In this document: positions 27,905 to 37,331 of the stretch, one piece after another | How positions within the stretch are numbered: position 1 is the first letter of the stretch | Layout of the letters: each line of letters starts with the position of its first letter | Source of the DNA: Streptomyces sp. NBC_01268 | GTDB lineage: Bacteria; Actinomycetota; Actinomycetes; Streptomycetales; Streptomycetaceae | Direction: 5' to 3' | DNA length: 64,000 nucleotides | NCBI RefSeq assembly: GCF_036240795.1 | Contig: NZ_CP108454.1 | Location: 7,686,001 to 7,750,000 of the forward strand | The notes under the pieces: model-generated | What the model saw: the letters and a program-made list of their open reading frames with translations, nothing else | Database searches by the model: none | What the model was told of the DNA's origin: nothing | Translations under genes and position numbers: made by a program

Positions 27905-29415
27905 AGCGGCCCGCCCTGAGGCCGCCCGGACACCGGTGGCTGCGCCGGCTGTCACTCCGCACCCGACTGCTGTGCCTGACCACGGCCCTGGTCGCGGTCG
28001 GCCTCCTCGGCACCGGCGTGATCGTCACCGCGGCCCTGCACGGCTATCTCCAGAACCGCGTCGACGACCGGCTCGTCCTCACCGGCGAGATCGCCGCCCG
28101 CCTCGTTCCGCCCGCCGACACCGGGACCCCGCCCAGTGTGCAGGCCCTCAGCGTCCTCGGCGACACCACCGTGACCTATCTGGACGACGACGGCGCCACC
28201 CGCAGGACGTTCGAGACGAGCACCGTACCCCCGGGTGGCGGCCCGGAACTCCCGCCCCTCGACCGAACGTCCGTCGTCGCCCACGGGGCCCGGCCCTTCA
28301 CCGTGCCCTCGAAGGACGGCGACCACGAGTGGCGGGTCATCGCCCTCACCCAGCCGGCGCAGCTGTTCCCGCCCGAAGACGCCGAGAGCGGCGGCGTCGT
28401 CGTCGTGGCCACCTCCCTCGACGAGGTCGACCGCACCGTCACCAAGACCCGCAACCTCTCCCTCACCGTGGGCGCCGCCCTGCTCGTCGTCCTCACCGCC
28501 GCCGGCTGGTTCGCCGTCCGCTCCGGGCTGCGCCCGCTGACCCGCATCGAGGAGACCGCGACGGCCATCACCGCCGGCGACTACTCCCACCGGGTCCCCG
28601 AACTGGCCGCACCCCACACCGAGGTGGGACACCTGACGGCATGCCTCAACCAGATGCTCGGGCGGATCGACACGGCCTTCCGGGCCCGCGCGGAGGCCGA
28701 GGCGAGGACCCGCCGCTTCTTCGCCGACGCCGGCCACGAACTCCGCACGCCCCTCGTCGGGATCAAGGGCTACACCGACCTCTACCGGATGGGCGCCCTG
28801 CCCACCCGCGAGGACGTCGACCAGACCATGACCCGGATCGCCGCCGAGTCCGAACGCCTCACCCGGCTGGTGGAGGAGATGTTCCTCCTGGCCCGGCTGG
28901 ACGAGGAGGCGGTCTCCGACCGCGAGCCGGCCCTCGCCCTCGATCTCGCCCCCATGGACCTGCGCACCCTGGCCGCCGACGCACTCCACGACGTACGCGC
29001 CCTGGACGCCGCCCGTCCCGTCACCCTCACCGGACCCGGCGGGGGGAGACCCGCCACCGCCCCCGCCGTCGCCGACGAGGCCCGCCTCCGCCAGGTCGTC
29101 ACCAACCTCATCGGAAACGCCGTCACCCACACCCCGCACGGCACCCCGATCCGTATCGGCGTCGGCACCGTCGACGACCGGGCGGTGCTCGAAGTCGCCG
29201 ACGAGGGCCCGGGCCTCACCCCGGCCGAACGCGACCGCGTCTTCGACCGCTTCTACCGCACCGACGACTCCCGCGCCCGCACCACCGGCGGCTCCGGCCT
29301 CGGCCTCGCCATCGCCCACGCCCTCGTCACCGCCCACGACGGTCGGCTCACCCTGGACACCGCGCCCGGCCGGGGCTGTACGTTCCGCATCGAACTCCCC
29401 CTGACCGGTCCGTAG
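27901..29415 (+). CDS. Sensor histidine kinase (HAMP-HisKA-HATPase)
   Basis: A 504-residue membrane kinase. TM1 is at about residues 25-45, an extracellular sensor region at 46-180 and TM2 at about 183-205, then HAMP (RPLTRIEETATAITAGDYSH). HisKA carries His279 in FFADAGHELRTPLVGIKGY. The HATPase_c domain has the N box NLIGNAVTHTP, G1 VADEGPGLTP and G2 TGGSGLGLAI. It starts at GTG 27901, overlapping the regulator stop (GTGA). The signal sensed is unknown. Location after the streptophobe gene suggests a membrane or envelope cue. Confidence 0.94.
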   Translation: MKRPALRPPGHRWLRRLSLRTRLLCLTTALVAVGLLGTGVIVTAALHGYLQNRVDDRLVLTGEIAARLVPPADTGTPPSVQALSVLGDTTVTYLDDDGATRRTFETSTVPPGGGPELPPLDRTSVVAHGARPFTVPSKDGDHEWRVIALTQPAQLFPPEDAESGGVVVVATSLDEVDRTVTKTRNLSLTVGAALLVVLTAAGWFAVRSGLRPLTRIEETATAITAGDYSHRVPELAAPHTEVGHLTACLNQMLGRIDTAFRARAEAEARTRRFFADAGHELRTPLVGIKGYTDLYRMGALPTREDVDQTMTRIAAESERLTRLVEEMFLLARLDEEAVSDREPALALDLAPMDLRTLAADALHDVRALDAARPVTLTGPGGGRPATAPAVADEARLRQVVTNLIGNAVTHTPHGTPIRIGVGTVDDRAVLEVADEGPGLTPAERDRVFDRFYRTDDSRARTTGGSGLGLAIAHALVTAHDGRLTLDTAPGRGCTFRIELPLTGP

Positions 29416-29518
29416 CCCGAAGAGGCCGAGTCCCTGGCCGGAAGTCGGCCGATCAGCCGAAAAAGGGTGCATGCTGAGCATCAACAGCGGTCGAGTTCCT
29501 GTTCTGGAGGTCGAAAAA

Positions 29519-31315
29519 ATGAACGGCGGCGAGGGAAGACGGCGCCTGGCCGCCCGTGCTTCGGCCGGAAAGGGTGCCGCGGCGCACCGCTCGGCCGGAG
29601 CCCGCAGACGACTCGCCCGGGGCGGCGAGGTGCCGCTCGACCGGCTCACGACGCGAGGTCGGCTCGCTTGGCTGAACTCCGCCGGTTCCCGCATCGGCAC
29701 CACCCTCGACCTGGAACGCACGGCCCAGGAGCTGGCCGAGTTCACCGTGCCCCGCTTCGCCGACGGCGCTGCCGTCGACGTCCTGGAGAGTGTCCTGCGC
29801 GGCGACGAGGGCGCACAGTGGACGGGTACGGGCGTCCCGCTCATGCGGGCCACCGCGCTGTGCTGCATCGATGAGCTGTCCTCCCTGGAGCCCACACCGG
29901 TGGGCGAGACCTTCGTCCGCGCCGAAGAGGCGCACGAGACGCTGCTGCACCGCTACTGTCTGCGACAGGGCAGGCCGGTGCTGGTGAGCCGTATGCGGAG
30001 CGAGGACTTCATCAAGGTCGCGCCGACGGAGAGCGCGGCGGCGAAGATGCGGGCCGCCGGAGTGCACAGCTATCTCGCCGTGCCGCTGATCGCCCGCGGG
30101 CTGTTGCTCGGCAGCGCGGACTTCGTCCGCGGCCGCGGAGCACCTCCGTTCTCCTCCACCGACCTCGCGCTGGCGGAACAGCTGGCCTCCCAGGCCGCCG
30201 TCTACATCGACAACGCCCGGCTGTACGGGCGTGAGCGCGAGCACGTCGTCTCGCTGCAACGCGCACTGCTGCCGCGCGCGACCCCGGTGACGCCAGGGCT
30301 GCGCGTGCACTCCGAGTACGCGCCCTCGACGGCGCACCACGGCGTGGGCGGGGACTGGTACGACATCATGGCTCTGCCCGGCGGACGTACGGCCCTGATG
30401 GTGGGCGACGTCATGGGCCACGGTCTGCCCGCCGCCGCCACCATGGGGCGTCTGCGTACGGTGGCGCGCACCCTGATGACCCTGGACATGGCTCCGGAGC
30501 GCGTCCTGGCCCGGCTCGACCTCGCCACGCGTGATCTGGAGGACGAGCAGGTCGCCACCTTCCTCTGTGCGGTGTTCGACCCGGCCGACTCCACGTACAC
30601 GCTGGCCAGCGCCGGGCACCTGCCGCCGCTGTTCCTTGACGGACACGGCTCCGCCGAGTTCGTGGACGTACCCGTCGGCGCGCCGCTCGGGGCCGGAGTG
30701 ATCCCGTACGACCCGATCCGTTTCAAGGTGCCGAGGGGCGGCAACCTGGTCATGTACACGGACGGGCTCGTCAAGTCCCGGCGCGAGGACATCGACCACC
30801 AGTTGGAGCGTCTGCGCTCCACGGCCTGCGGCCTGGCATCGGAGGCTCTCGAAGCCGGCGGCCTGATCGAGCGTGCCCCGGCCGACGCCAACCGTTTCGA
30901 CGAGGCCGTCCTCGTCGTCGCGACGGCCGTCTCGGACGTCCCGGCCGATCTGTGCGAGTGGCAGTTGCCGCAGGAAGGGCGAGCGGCGTCCGTCGCCCGG
31001 AGCCTGGTCACGGACCAGCTCGCCGAGTGGGACCTGACGGAGCTCGCCGACGTCTTCGAACTCGTCGTCTCCGAACTCGTCGGCAACGCCCTGCGCTATG
31101 GCAACGGGCCCGGCAGGCTCCGGCTGCTGCGCGGCGACCGACTTGTCGTGGAGGTCTCGGACACGGGCCCCGACCTGCCCCAGATCCAGCACGCGGATCT
31201 CAGTGACGAGGGCGGCCGAGGTCTCCAGCTCATCAACATGTTGTGCCGCCGATGGGGTTCCTGCCGCACCGTGACCGGCAAGGTGGTGTGGGCGGAACAG
31301 AACCTGCCCTCCTGA
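29519..31315 (+). CDS. GAF-SpoIIE-HATPase serine phosphatase/anti-sigma-type regulator
   Basis: A 598-residue soluble protein with three modules. A GAF-like sensor covers about residues 40-215. A PP2C/SpoIIE phosphatase lies at about 230-450 (GVGGDWYDIMALPGGRTALM, VGDVMGHGLPAAATMGRLRT, FLCAVFDP, LASAGHLPPL, VMYTDGLV, DEAVLVVA). A C-terminal HATPase_c kinase of the RsbW/SpoIIAB type lies at about 465-598 (ELVVSELVGNALRYG, EVSDTGPDLP, GGRGLQLINML). All phosphatase metal aspartates appear present. One chain can thus both phosphorylate and dephosphorylate anti-sigma antagonists. I prefer ATG 29519, which has GGAGG, over ATG 29471. Confidence 0.92.
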   Translation: MNGGEGRRRLAARASAGKGAAAHRSAGARRRLARGGEVPLDRLTTRGRLAWLNSAGSRIGTTLDLERTAQELAEFTVPRFADGAAVDVLESVLRGDEGAQWTGTGVPLMRATALCCIDELSSLEPTPVGETFVRAEEAHETLLHRYCLRQGRPVLVSRMRSEDFIKVAPTESAAAKMRAAGVHSYLAVPLIARGLLLGSADFVRGRGAPPFSSTDLALAEQLASQAAVYIDNARLYGREREHVVSLQRALLPRATPVTPGLRVHSEYAPSTAHHGVGGDWYDIMALPGGRTALMVGDVMGHGLPAAATMGRLRTVARTLMTLDMAPERVLARLDLATRDLEDEQVATFLCAVFDPADSTYTLASAGHLPPLFLDGHGSAEFVDVPVGAPLGAGVIPYDPIRFKVPRGGNLVMYTDGLVKSRREDIDHQLERLRSTACGLASEALEAGGLIERAPADANRFDEAVLVVATAVSDVPADLCEWQLPQEGRAASVARSLVTDQLAEWDLTELADVFELVVSELVGNALRYGNGPGRLRLLRGDRLVVEVSDTGPDLPQIQHADLSDEGGRGLQLINMLCRRWGSCRTVTGKVVWAEQNLPS

Positions 31316-31372
31316 GGACGGCGGGAACGCCGACGCCGGGGCCGCACGGGGAGTGGCCGGCCGCACCCACGT

Positions 31373-31726
31373 TCATCGGCCCTCGCGCCGAGGCCGCGAC
31401 CACGCCGCCGGACCGCTTCCCGAGGCCTTCGGACCCTCGGGAAGCCCCCTGGGATCCGCCTCGCTCCCGGAGATCGCCGCGTGCAGCATCCGCAGGGCGA
31501 TCAGGAGGACGCCGATGTCGTCCAGATAGACCGGGTCAGGGATCAGGTCGACCGGGGAGACCGTGTAGACCACCGCTGCCCAGAACAGGGCCTTGGACCG
31601 CAACGGGACACCGGCGTCCAGCAGGAGCCTCCGAGCCCGGAAGACGCGGACGAGCAGAACAGCCGCGAATCCCGCCGCGACGAGCACGAGAACCACGGCC
31701 ACGATGAGGAAGAGGGAGCTGTCCAT
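31373..31726 (-). CDS. DUF1232 (YkvA-like) small membrane protein
   Basis: A 117-residue protein. One N-terminal membrane segment (residues about 3-24) is followed by the DUF1232 core: RSKALFWAAVVYTVSPVDLI, PDPVYLDDIGVLLIALRML. The ATG at 31726 has AGGAG at 7 nt. It is convergent with the SpoIIE gene at 31315. Function of the family is unknown. Confidence 0.88.
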   Translation of the reverse strand: MDSSLFLIVAVVLVLVAAGFAAVLLVRVFRARRLLLDAGVPLRSKALFWAAVVYTVSPVDLIPDPVYLDDIGVLLIALRMLHAAISGSEADPRGLPEGPKASGSGPAAWSRPRREGR

Positions 31727-31948
31727 GCCGCTCTCCTGCCCCGCAGTGGTCCAGGCCACGCGGGGGTGCGCGGCTGTCACAAGGCTACGGCACCGGGACC
31801 GCGGCCCGGCTCCATGGGCCGTGCCCGTCGTCGGCTCCGTCCGGCCGATCCGGTGCCACGGGCAGGCCGTCGCCTCGGAACGGGGCGAAGGGCCGGCCGG
31901 CGGGAGTCGCCAGGGCTCGCGGGGCCACACCTCGCCCACAGGCACGGC

Positions 31949-33040
31949 TCACGGCGCGTGCAGGCGTACGGCCAAGGCGGCGATGTCATCGTCGAGGGCG
32001 CCCCTGCTGTGACGGAGGAGGTCGTGGTGCAGCGCCGTGAGCAGATCACGGGGAGGCGTGGGGGGCTGCCGGCGCATCCACGCGGTCAAGGGGAAGAACT
32101 CACCGTCCCGGGCGCGGGTTTCGGCGATCCCGTCCGTATAGAGGAGGAGAAGCTCGCCGGGAGCGAAGTCGAAGGCGTCCGCACGGTACTGGTCGCCGAG
32201 CAGTTCCGCGAGGCTGAGCAGAGGCGAGGGGACGGACGGCTCGAGGACGCGCACATCCTTGAAGCCGTGGATCAGGGGCGGAGGGTGTCCGCAGTTGACG
32301 ATGGTGATGCGGCCGCCTTGATGCGGGATCTCGACGAGCAGCGCCGTGGCGAAGCGTTCCATCGGTGCCTCGGGTGGATGGGCGGCGTTGTGCCGGGCAC
32401 AGCTCGCGTCGAGCTTGCGGGCGACCTCGGCCATGGAGGCCTCGCCATGTGCCGCCTCCCGGAAGGCGTTGACGATCGCCGCGGCCGCCCCCACGGCCGG
32501 CAGGCCCTTCCCCCGCACGTCGCCGATGAGCAGCCGTGCCCCGTACGGCGTATCGACCACCTCGTAGAAGTCCCCGCCGATGCGGGCTTCCGCGGCGGCC
32601 GCGAGGTACAGCGATTCGATCTCGACGTTCCGGAAACGGTGCGGCAGGGGCCGCAGTACCACCTGCTGGGCCGCGTCGGCGACGAGCCGCACCTGGAAGA
32701 GCGTGCGCTCCCGTTGAAGTCGGACATGGCTTCCGTAGGCGGCGGCCACGGTGACCGCGACGATTCCCCCGCACGTCCACCACGTCCCGAGATCGGGGAA
32801 GACGAAGCTGAGGCCGATCATCAGAAGGAGGCAGACGGTCCCCAGGAGCACAGTCGGGAGGACCGGCCACATGGCGGCGGCCAGAGCAGGCGCCGCGGGC
32901 AGGAGGCGGCTGAAGGCCATCTCCGGCGGAGTGGCGTAGGCCAGGCCGGCGATCACGACGGTCAGAACCACCGGCGACAGCCGCACGAGCGTGCCGTAGC
33001 CGTAGCTCCGACGGAGCCACGGCCGTCCGGACTCGATCAT
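31949..33040 (-). CDS. Membrane-anchored SpoIIE/PP2C-type serine phosphatase
   Basis: A 363-residue protein with about four N-terminal membrane helices (residues 20-110) and a cytoplasmic PP2C/SpoIIE domain: ARIGGDFYEVVDTPYGARLL, IGDVRGKGLPAVGAAAAIVN, RFATALLVEI, NCGHPPPLI, LLLYTDGIAE, ALDDDIAALAVRLH. This is the common Streptomyces architecture without kinase or GAF modules. I chose the ATG at 33040; a GTG at 33082 is in frame. The likely role is dephosphorylating an anti-sigma factor antagonist, with the partner unknown. Confidence 0.9.
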   Translation of the reverse strand: MIESGRPWLRRSYGYGTLVRLSPVVLTVVIAGLAYATPPEMAFSRLLPAAPALAAAMWPVLPTVLLGTVCLLLMIGLSFVFPDLGTWWTCGGIVAVTVAAAYGSHVRLQRERTLFQVRLVADAAQQVVLRPLPHRFRNVEIESLYLAAAAEARIGGDFYEVVDTPYGARLLIGDVRGKGLPAVGAAAAIVNAFREAAHGEASMAEVARKLDASCARHNAAHPPEAPMERFATALLVEIPHQGGRITIVNCGHPPPLIHGFKDVRVLEPSVPSPLLSLAELLGDQYRADAFDFAPGELLLLYTDGIAETRARDGEFFPLTAWMRRQPPTPPRDLLTALHHDLLRHSRGALDDDIAALAVRLHAP

Positions 33041-33380
33041 GAATCCCAGAGTATCCGCGAGGGGCTCGCTCAGCGACGTGACAGGCGGGCGCCCCACCTG
33101 TCCGCCCGGGACGTCATGACACCCGTGCCACGCCCCTTCGTGGACGAGTGGTGCTCTTGAGGCACGACGTGACGGCGGGTTCCCTCGAAGGGTGCCCTCC
33201 ACCTCACCTTAGGGTGATTCCCGGGCCCGCGCGCAGCGGCAGCACGTACCGGCCCGCGTCACGCCGTCGCCAGGACGGGGCGACACCGGCGGCCTAAGCT
33301 GATCGGGTGCTGTCCGGTCCGCCTCAACGTCGGCGCACAGGTGCTCCGCATGCGGTCGGCCGGGCTGAAAGGGGCCCGCG

Positions 33381-35231
33381 ATGGAGGACTATCCCCTGAT
33401 CGAGGACCACGGTCTGATCGGTGATCTGCAGACCGCGGCCCTTGTGACGACCGACGCGACGATCGACTGGTTCTGTTGCCCTCGCTTCGACTCGCCGAGC
33501 GTCTTCGGCTCACTGCTCGACCGGCGGAAGGGCGGCCACTTCACCGTGCGGCCGGTTGCCGACACGTTCACGACCAAACAGCTCTACCACCCGGACACGG
33601 CCGTTCTGGTGACGCGCTTCATGACGGAGGCAGGGGCGGGGGAGGTCGTGGACTTCATGCCGGTGACGGGAGCCACCGCGACCGATCGGCACCGTCTCGT
33701 CCGCCTGCTCCGCTGTGTGCGCGGCAGCATGACGTTCGAAGGGGAGATCGCTCCGCGCTTCGACTACGGACGCAAGCCGCACGAACTCCACCTGTCCGAG
33801 CACGGCGCCCTGTTCACCTCGGAAGACCTGAACCTGGCCGTCCACGCCGTCCGTGAGCCGCAGGACGAGCGGCGGATGAGCGTCCTTCCGGGAGCCGACG
33901 ACGACCTGCGCTTCTCCTTGAGCCTGCGGGCGGGGGAGCAGCGCGGCCTGGTCATGGAATCCGCCCCCGACGGGCCTCCGCGCGAGGTGCGCCTGGAGGA
34001 GTTCGAGCGGCTCTTCCACGAGACGGTCCGCTTCTGGCGTTCCTGGCTGGGACAGTCCACCTACTCAGGGCGCTGGCGGGAGGCGGTGGAACGCTCGGCC
34101 ATCACGCTGAAGCTGATGACCTACGCGCCGACCGGCGCCCTGGTCGCGGCGCCCACGGCGGGGCTCCCGGAGCAACTGGGCGGGGAGCGCAACTGGGACT
34201 ACCGGTTCACCTGGATCCGTGACGCCTCCTTCTCGGTGTACGCCCTGCTGGGCCTGGGGTTCAAGGAAGAGGCGTCCGCGTTCATCAACTGGCTGCACGA
34301 CAGGGTCAAGCAGGAGGCCGGTCAGGGCAACGGTTCGGGGCCGCTGAACATCATGTACCGGGTCGACGGCTCCGCCGACCTGTTCGAGGAGACCCTCGGT
34401 CACTGGGAGGGATACCGAGGCTCCGCCCCGGTCCGGATCGGCAACGGCGCGGCGAGCCAGCTCCAGCTGGACATCTACGGCGAGGCGCTCGACAGCATCT
34501 ACTTCGCGCACGAGCACGGCATGCACCTCGACCACGGGGGCTGGAAGGCCCTGCACACCCTGCTCGACTGGCTGGTCGACCACTGGGACCAGCCCGGCGA
34601 AGGGCTCTGGGAGACGCGCGGGGGCCGGAAGGACTTCACCTACGGTCGCGTGATGTCCTGGGTCGCCTTCGACCGGGCCCTGCGGATCGCCTACGACGAC
34701 GGCCGCCCCGCGGCCGGCGGACGCTGGGTCGACGCACGGGACGAGATCTACGCGCAGGTGTACGACCGCGGCTGGGACCCGGGTAAGCGGGCTTTCGTAC
34801 AGCACTACGGCGACGACGTGCTCGACTCGGCGCTGCTTCGCATGCCGACGGTCGGCTTCATCACGCCGGACGATCCCATGTGGAAGTCCACTCTGGACGC
34901 CATGGAGCGTGAGCTCGTCAGCGACAGCCTCGTCTACCGCTACAACCCCGAGGCGTCCCCCGACGGGCTGCGCGGCTCCGAGGGAACCTTCTCCCTGTGC
35001 ACCTTCATGTACGTCGACGCCCTGGCCCGGGCGGGACGCACCGACATGGCCAGGCTGGTGCTGGAGAAGATGCTCACCTACGCCAACCACCTCGGGCTGT
35101 ACTCCGAGGAGATCGACCTGACGGGACGGCAGCTGGGAAACTTCCCCCAGGCCTTCACCCATCTGGCACTGATCGACGCCGCGATCACCCTGGACTCGCT
35201 GCTTCAGGACACGCGGCGCGCCGGACCGTAG
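33381..35231 (+). CDS. Glycoside hydrolase family 15 protein (trehalase/glucoamylase-like)
   Basis: A 616-residue cytoplasmic enzyme (no signal peptide). The N-terminal beta-sandwich has PLIEDHGLIGDLQTAALVTT and IDWFCCPRFDSPSVFGSLLD, followed by an (alpha/alpha)6 barrel with RNWDYRFTWIRDASFSVYAL. The likely catalytic glutamates are in GLWETRGG and LYSEEIDL, which are the GH15 trehalase-type positions. The ATG at 33381 has AAAGGGG upstream. Many Streptomyces homologues are annotated as trehalases. The substrate could also be another alpha-glucan. Confidence 0.93.
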   Translation: MEDYPLIEDHGLIGDLQTAALVTTDATIDWFCCPRFDSPSVFGSLLDRRKGGHFTVRPVADTFTTKQLYHPDTAVLVTRFMTEAGAGEVVDFMPVTGATATDRHRLVRLLRCVRGSMTFEGEIAPRFDYGRKPHELHLSEHGALFTSEDLNLAVHAVREPQDERRMSVLPGADDDLRFSLSLRAGEQRGLVMESAPDGPPREVRLEEFERLFHETVRFWRSWLGQSTYSGRWREAVERSAITLKLMTYAPTGALVAAPTAGLPEQLGGERNWDYRFTWIRDASFSVYALLGLGFKEEASAFINWLHDRVKQEAGQGNGSGPLNIMYRVDGSADLFEETLGHWEGYRGSAPVRIGNGAASQLQLDIYGEALDSIYFAHEHGMHLDHGGWKALHTLLDWLVDHWDQPGEGLWETRGGRKDFTYGRVMSWVAFDRALRIAYDDGRPAAGGRWVDARDEIYAQVYDRGWDPGKRAFVQHYGDDVLDSALLRMPTVGFITPDDPMWKSTLDAMERELVSDSLVYRYNPEASPDGLRGSEGTFSLCTFMYVDALARAGRTDMARLVLEKMLTYANHLGLYSEEIDLTGRQLGNFPQAFTHLALIDAAITLDSLLQDTRRAGP

Positions 35232-35421
35232 GCCGGGCGTACGCCGCACCGGCGCCTGCGTCACCTCATGGACCTGGCCGGAGTCAGGACCCGGATGCAG
35301 CTCGGGGCCCACGCCATGCGAAACGGCTGGGCAGAAGTTCCTTGACCAGCCGGCACCGGCGCGCCGTCCCGCGCGGCACCGCCCCGCTCGAGTCGTCGCG
35401 GGGCGATGCCGGACGGTGTGA

Positions 35422-35790
35422 TCAGGAGACGCGCTTGAGGGTCCAGGCGTTGTTGTTGAAGCCGGAGTTCGGCCAGGCGACGCACGAGCTGCTGTAGTAG
35501 GAGCTGGTCGCGGTCCAGCCGGCGGGGTAGTACGTGGACCCGCAGGCCTGGACGACGGTGCCTATGGGCAGGCCGGTGAGCTGCTTGATCTGCTTGATGT
35601 TCGGGTCGAAGTTCTGGGTGCCGCAGCTGGCGCTGTACCCCCAGCTGACATCGACGTAGCCGAACGGGGTGGCGGTGCTCGCACACGTGGTCGTCACGTC
35701 ACCGGGGGCTGCCTGGGCGGGCGCGGCACTGAGGGCGAACATCGCGGCGGCGCCGGCGAGGGCCATGGTGGTGGTGCGGAAACGGCTCAT
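35422..35790 (-). CDS. Small secreted protein of unknown function
   Basis: A 122-residue precursor with a clear Sec signal peptide (TTTMALAGAAAMFALSAAPA, cut near AQA/APG) and a mature part of about 90 residues with four cysteines (TTTCAST, SASCGTQ, VQACGS, SSSCVAW), probably two disulfides. It is rich in Ser/Thr/Tyr/Gly. AAGGAG precedes the ATG at 35790. I do not recognise a domain. Confidence 0.82.
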   Translation of the reverse strand: MSRFRTTTMALAGAAAMFALSAAPAQAAPGDVTTTCASTATPFGYVDVSWGYSASCGTQNFDPNIKQIKQLTGLPIGTVVQACGSTYYPAGWTATSSYYSSSCVAWPNSGFNNNAWTLKRVS

Positions 35791-36155
35791 GGTGGGCTCC
35801 TTGGATCCAAAAATGACCAATGGCATAGGGCAGCCCTGTTTCTACGGTGTGTACGCGAGCCGTAACAGCCTGTTTCCGGTCTGGTGGAATCAGGCCACGC
35901 CGCCGGTAGGCCCGGACCCGAGCCCTCCCCGCTTCAGGCCCCTAGAAGAACCCGAGCCTCTTCGGCGAGTAGCTGACCAGCAGATTCCTCGTCTGCTGGG
36001 TGTACGGCAGATGCACCCAGGCTGACCGGGGGAAAGGCAGTTCATGCGGCTCCCTGCCGGGGGCTGGTCCGGACCTGGTCCGGGAGGCCCTCGGGCGGAG
36101 AGGCCGGGGTGGGTTGCCGCCCACCCACTCGCGGCTTGACGCACGACATGAGGGT
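35791..36155. other. Intergenic region without a recognised gene
   Basis: This separates the secreted-protein gene from the HTTM gene, both on the minus strand. The part next to 35790 contains two near-identical GAAACAGGCTG / GAAACAGGGCTG elements on the minus strand, which may belong to the secreted-protein promoter region. I see no coding sequence. Confidence 0.5.
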
Positions 36156-37331
36156 CTACCCGCCACGAACGGCCCGGTACTCCGAGGCGGGTGCCTCTGG
36201 TCCCACCTGTGCGGGTACGGATCCCGATCCTGACGCTTGGCGGGTTTCCGGCCGCACCCCGAGGTGCCGTGCCGCACGTCGGCACAGGAGAGGCAGGAAG
36301 GTGTAGAAGCGGTCGGGGAGGAACACGGCGTCCGCGACGATCATCGCGCCGGAGAACAGGGGGAGCCCCATGAGTACGGCGATACCGATGTGCATGCCGA
36401 GCAGTACGGTCAGAACGGGATACTTGAGCCTGCCGAAGAGCACGAACGGGAAGGCGACCTGCACGAGGACCGTCACGTAGCTGGCGATCGCGATCACCAT
36501 CGGGAACTCGTCCACGAGGTGGGAGAGCGCGGGCCAGGGCTGGAACAGTTCGAGGTTCAGCGCGTAGTGCAGAGCGGTGCCGCCGCCCCAGGTCGAACCC
36601 TGGACCTTGTACAGGCCGGCCGATCCGTAGAGGAAGCAGACCTGTGCGGCGATGATGAGCATGCCGCAGTTGTGCACCACCGTGGTGAGGGTGACGCGGG
36701 CCTCTGTGACGTGCTGGGCGTGGAAACCCCTCACCGGTTGCGGTGCGTCGGCCGCGCGAGCCGTCCTGAGCCGGTGTCGGCGTGCGTCCAGGGACCAGCG
36801 CCGACCGCATGCGGTGAGAACGAGGTACAGCACCATCAGCAGGACCAGGTTGTCGCCCCCGTCCGTCATGAAGATCGCTCTTGCGTGGAACGAGATCACC
36901 ACGACGGCGAAGAGGACGGACATGAGGCGGGTCCGCCAGCCCAGCGTGAACAGCGCCGACGTGACGAGGGCCATCACGTAGCAGAGTTCGAAGTACACGC
37001 GGCTCTCGGAGAGGGTCAGGATGCTGTTCCAGCCCGTCTGATCGAAGAGCTGCTCTGCCAGTGCGGGTGTCCAGGGGGAGTCGGGGCCCCAGATCTCGTC
37101 ACGGTGCGGGAACTCGCGGAGCAGAAAGGTCAGGTAGAGCAGCCCGTAGCCGATGCGCAGGACCGAGGCGGCGTACAGCGACAGCGGCTGGGTGGTGAGA
37201 AGCACCCACAGGGCGCCGACCCGGTCGAGGAGCCCTCCGTGGACGGTGGGGACGAGCGGTGTCTCCCGGTCCACGGGGCGATGCGGTGCGGGGGCTGTCG
37301 GGGGGAGTCGCGGTGTCTGCTCAGTTCCCAC
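36156..37331 (-). CDS. HTTM domain membrane protein (vitamin K-dependent carboxylase-like)
   Basis: A 391-residue polytopic membrane protein with about seven to eight hydrophobic helices. HTTM-type features are LYAASVLRIGYGLLYLTFLL at the start of the domain, YVMALVTSALFTLGWRTRLM, TDGGDNLVLLMVLYLVLTAC and the downstream YGSAGLYKVQGSTWGGGTAL. The likely start is GTG 37331, which overlaps the end of the DUF5819 gene by 11 nt. DUF5819 plus HTTM is a recurrent Streptomyces pair, and neither has a proven function here. The resemblance to gamma-glutamyl carboxylase is at fold level only. Confidence 0.85.
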   Translation of the reverse strand: MGTEQTPRLPPTAPAPHRPVDRETPLVPTVHGGLLDRVGALWVLLTTQPLSLYAASVLRIGYGLLYLTFLLREFPHRDEIWGPDSPWTPALAEQLFDQTGWNSILTLSESRVYFELCYVMALVTSALFTLGWRTRLMSVLFAVVVISFHARAIFMTDGGDNLVLLMVLYLVLTACGRRWSLDARRHRLRTARAADAPQPVRGFHAQHVTEARVTLTTVVHNCGMLIIAAQVCFLYGSAGLYKVQGSTWGGGTALHYALNLELFQPWPALSHLVDEFPMVIAIASYVTVLVQVAFPFVLFGRLKYPVLTVLLGMHIGIAVLMGLPLFSGAMIVADAVFLPDRFYTFLPLLCRRAARHLGVRPETRQASGSGSVPAQVGPEAPASEYRAVRGG

